Positions 15,401 through 22,600 of a stretch of DNA of 27,642 bases are shown piece after piece. Each line of letters begins with the position of its first letter. Position 1 is the stretch's first letter. The stretch comes from a virus. The position numbers and the translations under genes were made by a program. The notes beneath the pieces were generated by a model that was given only the letters and a program-made list of their open reading frames with translations, did not search any database and was not told the origin of the DNA. The DNA lies in the IMG/VR virus record IMGVR_UViG_3300010354_000487, positions 1-27,642 of that record. One strand, written 5' to 3'.

Positions 15401-16878
15401 TGATAAGAATAAATAGCATTTGCTCTAATCTTGTCTGCAGTAACTGCAAATGCCTCGATAGCATTAGCTGTAACAGCATTAGCTGCTAAATTAATAGCAA
15501 AAATATTAGCTGCAGCTATCTTAGATGATACAATAGCATTAGCAGCTATCTGATCTGCACCTATAGCACCAGCAGCTATTTCGGTGGCACTAATTGCGCC
15601 TGCAGCAATCTTACCCGCTACAATAGCATCTGCAGCAATTTTAGCTGAAGTGATGGCGCCTGCTTCGATCTGTTCTGCTTTGATTGCGCCTGCAGCAACT
15701 TTGCCTGCTACTACAGCATTGGCTAAAATCTTATCAGAGGTTACTGCATCTGCGGCTAACTCTGTAGCCCTTACTGCACCTGCTGCTATCTTACCAACAA
15801 TAATAGCTCCACTAACTATCTTATCTGCAGTAATCGCATCATTTTGAATTGCTGCACTATTAACTGAACCTGCACCAAGAGTTGGGGTACCAGAACCTTG
15901 AATATAACTATTGTAATTATTCCAAGATCCACCAACATTGATATAAAGATTACTTTCATTTGTCCAAAATAAAGTCCTACCACTATCTGCAGCTGTAGTA
16001 GCGGGCAAACTTGCACCAGTAAATATTTGTACAGCAGTTAAAGAATTAGCTGTAGGTGTAAACGCTTCTGTTGCAGATTTCCATGCGCCTCCGGAGTATA
16101 TGTATAATGCATTAGCGCTTAAAACTTGTCTGCCTTCAAAGTTGCCAGTGCCCGGCAAACTATCTACAACTTGTACACCTGATATAGAATTTGCATTAGG
16201 GGTGAACATAGCGGAAGCGCTTGTCCAAGCACTACCGTTCCAAACATATAATTTGTTATCTGAATTATTTAGTACCGATTGCCCAGTAACAGTACCAGGA
16301 GTATTAAGATTAGAAACTATTCCAACCTTACCTGGCGCATTTGCTGCAACCGTACTTACTAGATTAGAAACATTTCCTAATAAAGAAAAGTCTATTTGAG
16401 CTAAAGCATTGCTCAAATTAGTTAAATTAACTAGTGAAAGATTAGCTAACGCATTATTCAAATTATTTAAACTAACAGCATTGACATTAGCTAAAGCGTT
16501 GTTTAATGAATCTAAATTAATGGAAGTAATATTAGCTAAAGCATTATTTAATCTATCTAGATTTACCGAAGTAACATTTGCAAGAGCATTGTTTAAATTA
16601 TCTAAATTAACAGCGTAAACATTTGCTAGTGCATTATTCAAGGCATTTAAATTTACACCGGTAACATTAGCCAAACCTGACGTTAGTTGACTTCCAACAT
16701 AAGTAATGGTGGCATAACTAGACAAATCTACGGGGCTACCACCCCCGCCCCCACCACCTGTTCCTTTGGTTGCTTCTAAATACCAAAGATTATCATTAAT
16801 TTTTTGAAAGGCGGTGCGTAATGGATCACCTGATCCATCATTTGCGCCACTACCAATATTTACGTTACTAATCGCCAT
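12448..16878 (-). CDS. giant repeat-rich tail fibre protein with gp10-like N-terminus
   Basis: This 1476-aa product is probably a trimeric fibre or receptor-binding protein. N-terminal residues 5-35 (NVNIGSGANDGSGDPLR, then FQKINDNLWYL) match the start of T4 gp10 (INIGNVVDDGTGDYLR, then KINENFDELYYEL), suggesting a baseplate anchor. Then come a seven-Gly run (41-47), seven 15-residue repeats (75-179), about three diverged WxGSAW-type modules (about 185-335), and 31 decapeptide repeats (346-655). Two copies of a module with PSGGSFNFSTSTLTAPSGWS follow, then four more decapeptides, a Gly/Ala/Ser-rich domain, and a C-terminal GNIEAGDLITTSSMPGKGMK block found at the ends of many fibres. Short GNAG/GQDG pieces recall collagen-like linkers. 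No S74 chaperone catalytic motif is recognised. The RBS CGGAAAA is modest. Receptor and host are unknown. Confidence 0.88.
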   Translation of the reverse strand: MAISNVNIGSGANDGSGDPLRTAFQKINDNLWYLEATKGTGGGGGGGSPVDLSSYATITYVGSQLTSGLANVTGVNLNALNNALANVYAVNLDNLNNALANVTSVNLDRLNNALANITSINLDSLNNALANVNAVSLNNLNNALANLSLVNLTNLSNALAQIDFSLLGNVSNLVSTVAANAPGKVGIVSNLNTPGTVTGQSVLNNSDNKLYVWNGSAWTSASAMFTPNANSISGVQVVDSLPGTGNFEGRQVLSANALYIYSGGAWKSATEAFTPTANSLTAVQIFTGASLPATTAADSGRTLFWTNESNLYINVGGSWNNYNSYIQGSGTPTLGAGSVNSAAIQNDAITADKIVSGAIIVGKIAAGAVRATELAADAVTSDKILANAVVAGKVAAGAIKAEQIEAGAITSAKIAADAIVAGKIAAGAISATEIAAGAIGADQIAANAIVSSKIAAANIFAINLAANAVTANAIEAFAVTADKIRANAIYSYHLTANSVSANAIETNSITSALIKANAITAVQLAALSVYTDALQANVITSDKIRANAITAREIAAFAVYADAIEANAITAAKIRANAITAIHLSANSVNANSIESNSITTALIRANAITAVQLAALSVYANAIQANAVTTDALAANAITSKHISANTITASMIDSRGLVIRNAAGSVLLGDGVLANTLIVYDNNGAAKTLAAVVTPSGETAIQFLGTFASTSAADAAGAGTNNVAKITNLNNNTYIKRASGTWELFLSNGDPGNAGTASFAALIYYNTSQVNSPGAPSGGSYNFSTNTLTPPTGWSTTPPVTGTDPTWATNYIFTGTTGTVTAGTWATPYVIAEKATDGKSVFGASIFIQQSSTPSAPSGGSFNFSTSTLTAPSGWSVDLPTASTTPTWIANFIFSTDTAGATVTAGTWINVRKFTQSGQDGNAGVRGNLRVAKIYSAGYPGVTWPVSFANEAITELVADAVVRIRDEVTLYNTSTGYSETRFWTGSAWSNIEAYINGGLVVNGTISANQIAAGAINSDKIQAGSISGDRLCAGAITTDKITSSGFDGSCICNSTASPAKLSSGSTTTINSLGCFALGSGTAMNGFQGTGLFNSTGNGAGVLGFNSSTSGTAAFAMGGVAREGNFGGVFANSGRSDFYGFHNIVSLGHDRYSALFRGLYNPTSYNNNGLGYFRSETYINGCGGVSPGIAGISAALFNASFGIASVNYQTSGSDSFGSPTGLSAVGQSSFVGAASGATVSFGAFGRLNNQGTNTERSKGFLAYDIYSVFGSTGKIYSTQGYAPFTGVHDGITNELDLVPGDIVIDHSVLKQIDISNAIVEIKKSTLPNQKNVIGVFTQYIDEIPDDWYVINEIPETEYHNTLLSGPVGENGETLETQIVPETNVVNNNSTKELIYNIPNGYKVLHINALGEGYINVCGENGNIEAGDLITTSSMPGKGMKQADDLLRNYTVAKARESVTFDSPTDVKQIAVTYHCG
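13750..13869 (-). repeat. second, short decapeptide repeat block (4 units)
   Basis: Four 30-bp units encode NGTISANQIA, AGAINSDKIQ, AGSISGDRLC and AGAITTDKIT. They follow the same pattern as the 31-unit block about 1 kb upstream in the gene, separated by the PSGGS/GW modules. Confidence 0.85.
14914..15843 (-). repeat. 31 tandem decapeptide (30-bp) repeats in the tail fibre gene
   Basis: Residues 346-655 of the fibre are 31 uninterrupted ten-residue units of the type ANAITADKIR or AGAITSAKIA. Within each unit Ala stands at positions 1 and 6 and Ile/Leu/Val at 4 and 9, so the true periodicity is close to five. No frameshift interrupts the array. The early units are Gly-rich (AGAI), the later ones Asn-rich (ANAI). 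Confidence 0.95.
15026..15360 (-). repeat. 270-bp higher-order repeat inside the decapeptide array
   Basis: The stretch beginning GATAATGCAGCCAACTG at 15026 (plus-strand letters) recurs with few changes at 15296, exactly 270 bp away. That equals nine decapeptide units. In protein terms units 13-19 align with units 22-28, for example ANAITAVQLA-ALSVYTDALQ against ANAITAVQLA-ALSVYANAIQ. Confidence 0.85.
16342..16656 (-). repeat. seven 15-residue (45-bp) repeats near the fibre N-terminus
   Basis: Residues 75-179 consist of units such as VNLDNLNNALANVYA, VNLDRLNNALANITS and INLDSLNNALANVNA, with the last (SLLGNVSNLVSTVAA) strongly diverged. Hydrophobic residues recur with a 15-residue period. 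A 15-residue period is known from right-handed coiled-coil stalks of trimeric adhesins. Confidence 0.92.
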
Positions 16879-16890
16879 TTATTTTTCCGT

Positions 16891-17103
16891 CTAATTAGAT
16901 TTAACTAATTGATGTAAAAGTGATTTGATTTCTGCTATATCAGATTTCATAATATTTATTTCGGATTGTAGTTCGTTCATTTTGTTATTCATTCTCTTTT
17001 TACTTTTATATTCTGATAATGCAGAAGTATCATTATTGATTAAAGAATTGTTAATCAAATTTTTAGCAAAAGAATTTTCGTTTTCTAACTTAACAAGCAT
17101 CAT
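16891..17103 (-). CDS. small coiled-coil protein upstream of the tail fibre
   Basis: The 70-aa product starts MMLVKLENENSFAKNLINNS and ends in a clear helical heptad segment, MNELQSEINIMKSDIAEIKS, followed by LLHQLVKSN. Leu/Ile/Met recur at three- and four-residue intervals, so a coiled coil over the last 30 residues is likely. It contains no cysteine and no membrane segment. Its ATG overlaps the stop of the 619-aa gene by 4 nt (two adjacent ATGs are possible starts), and the fibre gene starts 12 nt beyond its stop. I recognise similar tiny proteins beside structural genes in marine T4-like phages, but no function is established. An assembly helper for the neighbouring fibre is a guess. Confidence 0.75.
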   Translation of the reverse strand: MMLVKLENENSFAKNLINNSLINNDTSALSEYKSKKRMNNKMNELQSEINIMKSDIAEIKSLLHQLVKSN

Positions 17104-18959
17104 AACACCGCAGTTGCAATAAGATTTTTCACCTTGGGAACTAAAGAATTTTCATTATCGCCATACATTACAATTTTTACTTGGAATTGATTAAACGAAT
17201 TAAAATAAGCGTTCACGCCTCCCACATCTGCAGTATACGCTAAATTTGATGCATCTGATTCTAAAATCCTATAAGTTTCAGAAACATATGCTACTTCACT
17301 TGTACCCACACTTGCTTTAGAAGGATTTATAACTGAATAGTTAGTGGATGATGTACTAACAGAATTAGCAGAACTGTAAAGCGGTACATATCTCCAAGGT
17401 CTTTTTTCAATAGTTGAATCTACTCCATTGTCCAAGCTACTTTTTACTCTACAAAAAACATCTACATCAGTATTATTTTTTCTATTCACATCAAGTTTAA
17501 TTTCCATTCCTGTTGAATCAAAATCAGGATTTAAAGTAACAATTTTACTAATATATTTTGCTTTACCTAAATTACTTTTTAAATCAGAATGTTTTTCTGA
17601 TTCTCTTATAGTTGACGCAGAATCAATATCATCTATCTCATACTTAATAGTATATAAAGCTAAAGAAGAAGTATCTACAATAGGCGATATATTTTTATCT
17701 TTATTAGTGAGAATCACTCGTACTTTCACATCCCCTTGTTCTGTAACTGTCTTTATTTGACTATGTCTATAAGGAGAATTCCATGGTACATTCACATAAT
17801 CTACTGTTGAATTAGTTAAATAATTTTTAGTTTGCATATCCACTGAAGTCAATGCATCTGTACCAAAAACTTTTTGCACAACATCTATTTCTGACAAGTT
17901 ATAGTTAAACCTTACAGGATTTAAGTTAGATGTTTGTTTTACAAAACTCTTAGAGCCTGTTTCAAAAACTGCTTTATTTATTTTAAATACTAAAGATGTG
18001 GATTGCTCTTCTACTTGAGACAACGTATTAGTTAACTTATAAAGTTTTCCAACATTTGGTTGTTTTGTTGAAACTGTAGTACCATTATTTAATCTCAATC
18101 CACCCACAACGTTAGTAAATATTTTATACTTTTCGTCAGGTGGTTTAACTGTTAGAGCATATTCTTTACCGGGATGCAAATAAATCGGATGGGAGAATTT
18201 AAATTTAGTAGCAACTGTTGGACCATCACTAACATTAGTAGGTACTTGTATGCTATTTTTATTTAGTGTAGAATAAGATCCTGATAATTGTCTTGTAGTT
18301 GGTACACCATCTATGACTTCTCTTAGATCAACCATAACATGCAAATCACTAGTAGATTTTTCAGAGAAATATAATTCTGCAGATGTGGTAAACACGCCGT
18401 TAGGATATGTTGATGCATCGACAAAAAATGTTTGAGCCATTGGTAATAAAACAGAACTACTAGTATTTTCTTTCACAGATACTTCAGTATTGTTAATAGT
18501 ATTAGTAGTTCCAGGATCATTTGTTAATATTGGATTTTGTGCTCCAACATCAACTACTGGTTTACTATCCATACCCGAAGTAATAATCTTCATCGGCAAA
18601 GTAGCAGCTACTACTTTTCTAGTTGATATGGTAGTGCCGCCAGCTCCACCCCCGTTGAGTTGAAAATTTCTATTACCTTCAGTTCTTCTAAAAATAACAG
18701 GTTCTTCTATCTCTTCTCTAACAACGAAATTGACATTTACTATACCAGGGGTAGATAAAATATTCAGTCCCAAAGGATCAAAAATTATCAGATCACCTCT
18801 TAGTCTACCTTCTTGATCTGTTATCAATGGTTCAGAAAAAGTTTTTCCTTTCTGAGAAGCACAATTAGTAAAATCTACACCATTGATTTCAATAAAAATC
18901 TGCTGAAATGGGTAATCTGTTTGAATAAAAAATTCTTGGTGAACTAATGCTGAGGACAT
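17100..18959 (-). CDS. virion structural protein with AQTFFVD module (baseplate/tail periphery)
   Basis: The 619-aa product starts MSSALVHQEFFIQTDYPFQQ. A central block, LLPMAQTFFVDASTYPNGVF followed by TSAELYFSEKSTSDLHVMVD, then FSHPIYLHPGKEYALTV, corresponds to a module I recognise in large cyanophage structural proteins (AQTFFVD...YPNGxF...LFF...K). The remainder is beta-rich and unremarkable. A GGAGGGGG RBS, encoded within the end of the preceding gene, makes the start certain. The AQTFFVD module usually lies, as I recall, in the same long polypeptide as a DUF4815-type N-terminus; here that N-terminus is in the 1270-aa gene two genes upstream. Function is inferred from location as a baseplate or fibre-attachment component. 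Confidence 0.82.
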   Translation of the reverse strand: MSSALVHQEFFIQTDYPFQQIFIEINGVDFTNCASQKGKTFSEPLITDQEGRLRGDLIIFDPLGLNILSTPGIVNVNFVVREEIEEPVIFRRTEGNRNFQLNGGGAGGTTISTRKVVAATLPMKIITSGMDSKPVVDVGAQNPILTNDPGTTNTINNTEVSVKENTSSSVLLPMAQTFFVDASTYPNGVFTTSAELYFSEKSTSDLHVMVDLREVIDGVPTTRQLSGSYSTLNKNSIQVPTNVSDGPTVATKFKFSHPIYLHPGKEYALTVKPPDEKYKIFTNVVGGLRLNNGTTVSTKQPNVGKLYKLTNTLSQVEEQSTSLVFKINKAVFETGSKSFVKQTSNLNPVRFNYNLSEIDVVQKVFGTDALTSVDMQTKNYLTNSTVDYVNVPWNSPYRHSQIKTVTEQGDVKVRVILTNKDKNISPIVDTSSLALYTIKYEIDDIDSASTIRESEKHSDLKSNLGKAKYISKIVTLNPDFDSTGMEIKLDVNRKNNTDVDVFCRVKSSLDNGVDSTIEKRPWRYVPLYSSANSVSTSSTNYSVINPSKASVGTSEVAYVSETYRILESDASNLAYTADVGGVNAYFNSFNQFQVKIVMYGDNENSLVPKVKNLIATAVL

Positions 18960-19609
18960 TATATTCCCCCTCCGCCTAATATATGAACTGATACATCTGT
19001 TTTATTTTTAGCAAAAGCTAATTCAATAGCTGATTCAGTAAGATATAAACTGTTTTGTATTTCAAAACTATTTGCATTAAAATCATAATAGGTCAAATAA
19101 TTATTTGATAAAGCAAAATCTACACCTGTATTGATACCTAAATTAGCATACACATTTGAATTTGCTATAGTTTGATTTACAAAAGTACTTAAAAATGCTG
19201 ATCCAGTAACTAAACCATTAGAGCCTAGTATGCTATTGGCAGATCGAAAATCTTTTTCTGGTACTAATACTTTAAAGCTATTTGTTACAAAAACATTAGC
19301 ACCTACATTGCCGGGCATAACATTAAACGCTTCTACGTTTCCTGCATCATAATAACCTGACCCTTTGTGGGTCAACCACGCGTTAGCCCAATAAATTGTA
19401 GAGTCAACTTTATCTACACCTGATACTCTAAAAGAATCTGCTTTTAATATTAATGAGGTATCAATCATGGCATTAGTTAACCATTGATAACTTACGTTGC
19501 CATTGGCAGTATTTCTTTGAGTGTCATCTAAAATTTTACCCACCAAATCTACGTACGCTTGTTGTACACTAGTTGTGGACAGAGCTTCAAAAGTGTTAAT
19601 TAAAGACAT
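18959..19609 (-). CDS. putative virion structural protein, 216 aa
   Basis: I do not recognise a named family. The protein begins MSLINTFEALSTTSVQQAYV with DLVGKILDDTQRNTANGNVS, then an Asn/Ala/Val-rich body containing WANAWLTHKGSGYYDAGNVE and FKVLVPEKDFRSANSI. It closes with a glycine-rich tail, HILGGGGI. There is no signal peptide or membrane segment. It lies between the DUF4815-like protein and the AQTFFVD protein, sharing a base with the start of the latter, and AAGGTA serves as its RBS. The residue composition (Asn, Ser, Thr, Gly rich) is that of tail-fibre and baseplate proteins. A structural role is inferred from context alone. Confidence 0.78.
   Translation of the reverse strand: MSLINTFEALSTTSVQQAYVDLVGKILDDTQRNTANGNVSYQWLTNAMIDTSLILKADSFRVSGVDKVDSTIYWANAWLTHKGSGYYDAGNVEAFNVMPGNVGANVFVTNSFKVLVPEKDFRSANSILGSNGLVTGSAFLSTFVNQTIANSNVYANLGINTGVDFALSNNYLTYYDFNANSFEIQNSLYLTESAIELAFAKNKTDVSVHILGGGGI
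18966..18973 (-). promoter_or_regulatory. very strong Shine-Dalgarno of the 619-aa gene
   Basis: GGAGGGGG (minus strand) ends 6 nt before the ATG at 18957-18959. It is encoded by the GGGG tract at the C-terminus of the 216-aa protein (HILGGGGI). It is the longest G-rich RBS in the window and fixes the start. Confidence 0.85.
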
Positions 19610-19618
19610 TTTGTACCT

Positions 19619-22600
19619 TTATGGAATTACTTTGGTGGCCAAATTCTCCGCCATACCAATAATCGTACTCTTTATACCCGATCCCGAAATTTCAGATGCC
19701 GATCTTTCTGCTATCATACTTAATGCCGAATCGTTTGTCAAAGAATCAGCAGTATTAGATGCACTCGCTGCTGAAAAATTAGATCTATTTTCTTCTGCTA
19801 CTTCTGTTACTATATCTTGTATTCCTGTAGATATAATTTCGCTACCAGCAGAAGCTGAAGCAATTTGTGAACCTGATCCAACCTTAAATAAATCATTAGT
19901 AAAGTCATTAGTGTTACCGATATTTTTATCAGAACCAAATGAACCAAATAATTCATCGGTCGTGATTTTACCTCCCCCGCCATTTTGCCCACTACCGCCA
20001 ACATCTGTAGCAAATACTGTAGGAGAACTTAAAGACCCACTTCCTGCAGTTTTAGCTGCACCGGGATTGGGATCTACATTATTAACTGTAGTGCTTCCAT
20101 TTATTACTTCTTTAGTTGCTTCAATTACAGATATTAATGATTCCTCAGTATACTTAAATGATACTAAATCATATTCCACATTTAGATCTGGTTGAGTATC
20201 AAAAAACAAGCTATGTCTAACAACAGAAAACGGCGGTTTTAATTCTTTAGTAGTAGGATCTACTAAGCAAGTAGAATGGGGTTGTTTGATATCGTTAGCG
20301 CTTGTAGAAGAGAAATCATCAACCAGTATACCTGTTTTAAACAATAGATTAGCAGTGTTGCCCCCATCATAGATTTGATTATTCAACGCTACTATATCTA
20401 GTCCTTGTTTTTTAACTCTTTTTTCTAAATTCGTAAGTCTTTTATCAAGTGTAGATATATCTTGCATAGTATATCTAGGAGACTTATTATAAAAAATAGA
20501 AATATCACTTGCTATTCTAGTAAATGGAGGAATAACTAATGTAGCTAGTAATAATTTATCCTTACTAGAATTGTCTGCAGGGGGTTTAGGCGTTACATCG
20601 GGAATACCCGATTCAATATAAAAATTGAATCCTTTTTTGTCTTTAGTTGATGCTCTATTTTGTAAATATAAACGATCAATTCTTGGCAGGTAATATTCAA
20701 AGTCTAATTGGACAGCATTTTCTAATACAGGGTTTGGTAAAAGATATGTATTTGAATTGTTGTCTGCCCAGAAATTAGCTGCTACATTAGTGTCATTTTT
20801 CTTAGGTCTAAAATCCAAACAATTTCTTAAATTAAATAATGTTCCATCTTCTGAGCGAAACAATGGAATATTATTTTGAACGCTTGTAGGGTATGATGAA
20901 AAATCAATAACTCCAGAACCACTATGAGTAAAATGATCCACAACAACTACTACGTTACCTGGATTGTAATTTGTAATATTACCATTATAAGTTATAGCTG
21001 CCAATTCATAATGCGAATCTCTTTGCCCATTATCAAAAGTAAACGCAGACTCTAATTCTTTGGGTACATTTTCCCAATAGGTTGTATTAGTAACAGGTTG
21101 TCCTGTAGAACCAGTTTTGGCTCTATATACAGCTCCGTCTTTAATCACAAAATCATTAGTGGAGTATGTAATAGCTTGATTATAATTTCTATGAAAAGAA
21201 TTACTACCTATAGAGTATATACCTTTCAATGCGAATATATCTGACTTAAAAATACTATAAGGCAAATTAGAGTTCATAATACTAATAGGTTCAGAAGGAA
21301 CATTTATATTCAAATGTTTAGTTTTTCTTCCTAATTCACTATTGTAAATAATTAGATATAAGTCTATTGATCCGGTCACTAACAAACTAGACAACCCTAT
21401 TGTCAACATTTGTTTATTACTATCCAACGACATAGTTATAGCATCAACATCTATAGGTTCACCTGCCGCTAGACTTCCTGAGCTAGTAGAACGAACCAAC
21501 AATTGATAGTTTCTTCTTTTTGTATCTACATTCAAAGTTCCAGCATTACCGACGAAATATTCTGTACCAGATAGAGTTATGGTAACAGAACTACTGGTAA
21601 CAGTTTGACTCTCTATCTTTTTACTATGATAGACACGTATATTGGAAATGTTTTTAATATATTTCGAATCGATAGGAAAAATAGCTCGTTTTCTTGGACC
21701 TAATTCAAATCCAAGCATCAATTCATTACCATTAACTACTTCTAACCCTTTAGTCACGTTTACATTAGCAAAAAATTTAGGATTAGTGTATGTGCCAGTA
21801 TTATTAACTAATGAAGAAAATACATTATTTTTACTGATCAATGATTTTATATTACGAACACCAAGCGTAGCTGATGATTGATAGTACCAATAAGGATATA
21901 ATCTATATCGTTTATTATTGCCTTCTCCGCTATCATAAATCATATGTTTAATAATTATATGCCCAACCAATGTTGAAGCTGACATAGCAGATCTATCTCT
22001 GGTACTATGTGCTTCTAACACGTCAAATAATTTTACTCTAGTAGGGTCAGTATAACCAAATGATGGATTGTCAATAATGATATATTCATCTTGATTGGCA
22101 TTTACAAAAATGTCCTCAGATGATTTAAAAGTTTTTGCTTTAGTTATAGATATTTCAGTGGGTCCACTGGTTTCTATAAATTGTCCACCTACAACAGCTT
22201 TACCTTTGTTTATATTAAACTTGGCACTAGTATCGTCAGCAGTAGAACCTCTTGGCACCATTCTAAAAGGAATAATTTCGTAGTTACCTGATTCGTCGTA
22301 AGTTCTTTCAGTTAAAATATTATTTAAATAAACAGGCAAATAATTTCTAGCATTTTCAGCAAATTCTTCTCTACCTTCTAAAAATCTTACTACTTCAACG
22401 AAATCATCTGTAGTATCTGGTAAATTATTGGCGTCTAAATCTACAGAAGAAATAGTCAAAGATGTTTTAAATCTATCTGCTCCAGGGGCAAGATAATTAG
22501 AACTTTCAAACGCAGGATCTAAAAGAGTACTATCGGTAGTATAATCAATTATATCCTCACTATATTTTAGTATAATAGATTTGGTTGGATATTCTGTATA

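Noticed and set aside
14914-15843. Regular 30-bp spacing that could suggest a CRISPR array
   Set aside because: The units are contiguous codons of one reading frame with no spacers, and each unit differs in sequence. It is a protein repeat.
14681-15847. Plus-strand open frames rich in Ala/Ile/Leu over the fibre gene
   Set aside because: They are reverse-strand images of the decapeptide repeats, which avoid stops on both strands because of their composition. No RBS or promoter supports them.
19521-20195. 224-codon open frame on the plus strand
   Set aside because: It is antisense to the 1270-aa and 216-aa genes, which have convincing family features and good RBSs. Its composition (Ser/Pro/Leu-rich, no motif) is that expected from the reverse of Ser/Gly/Asn-rich coding sequence.
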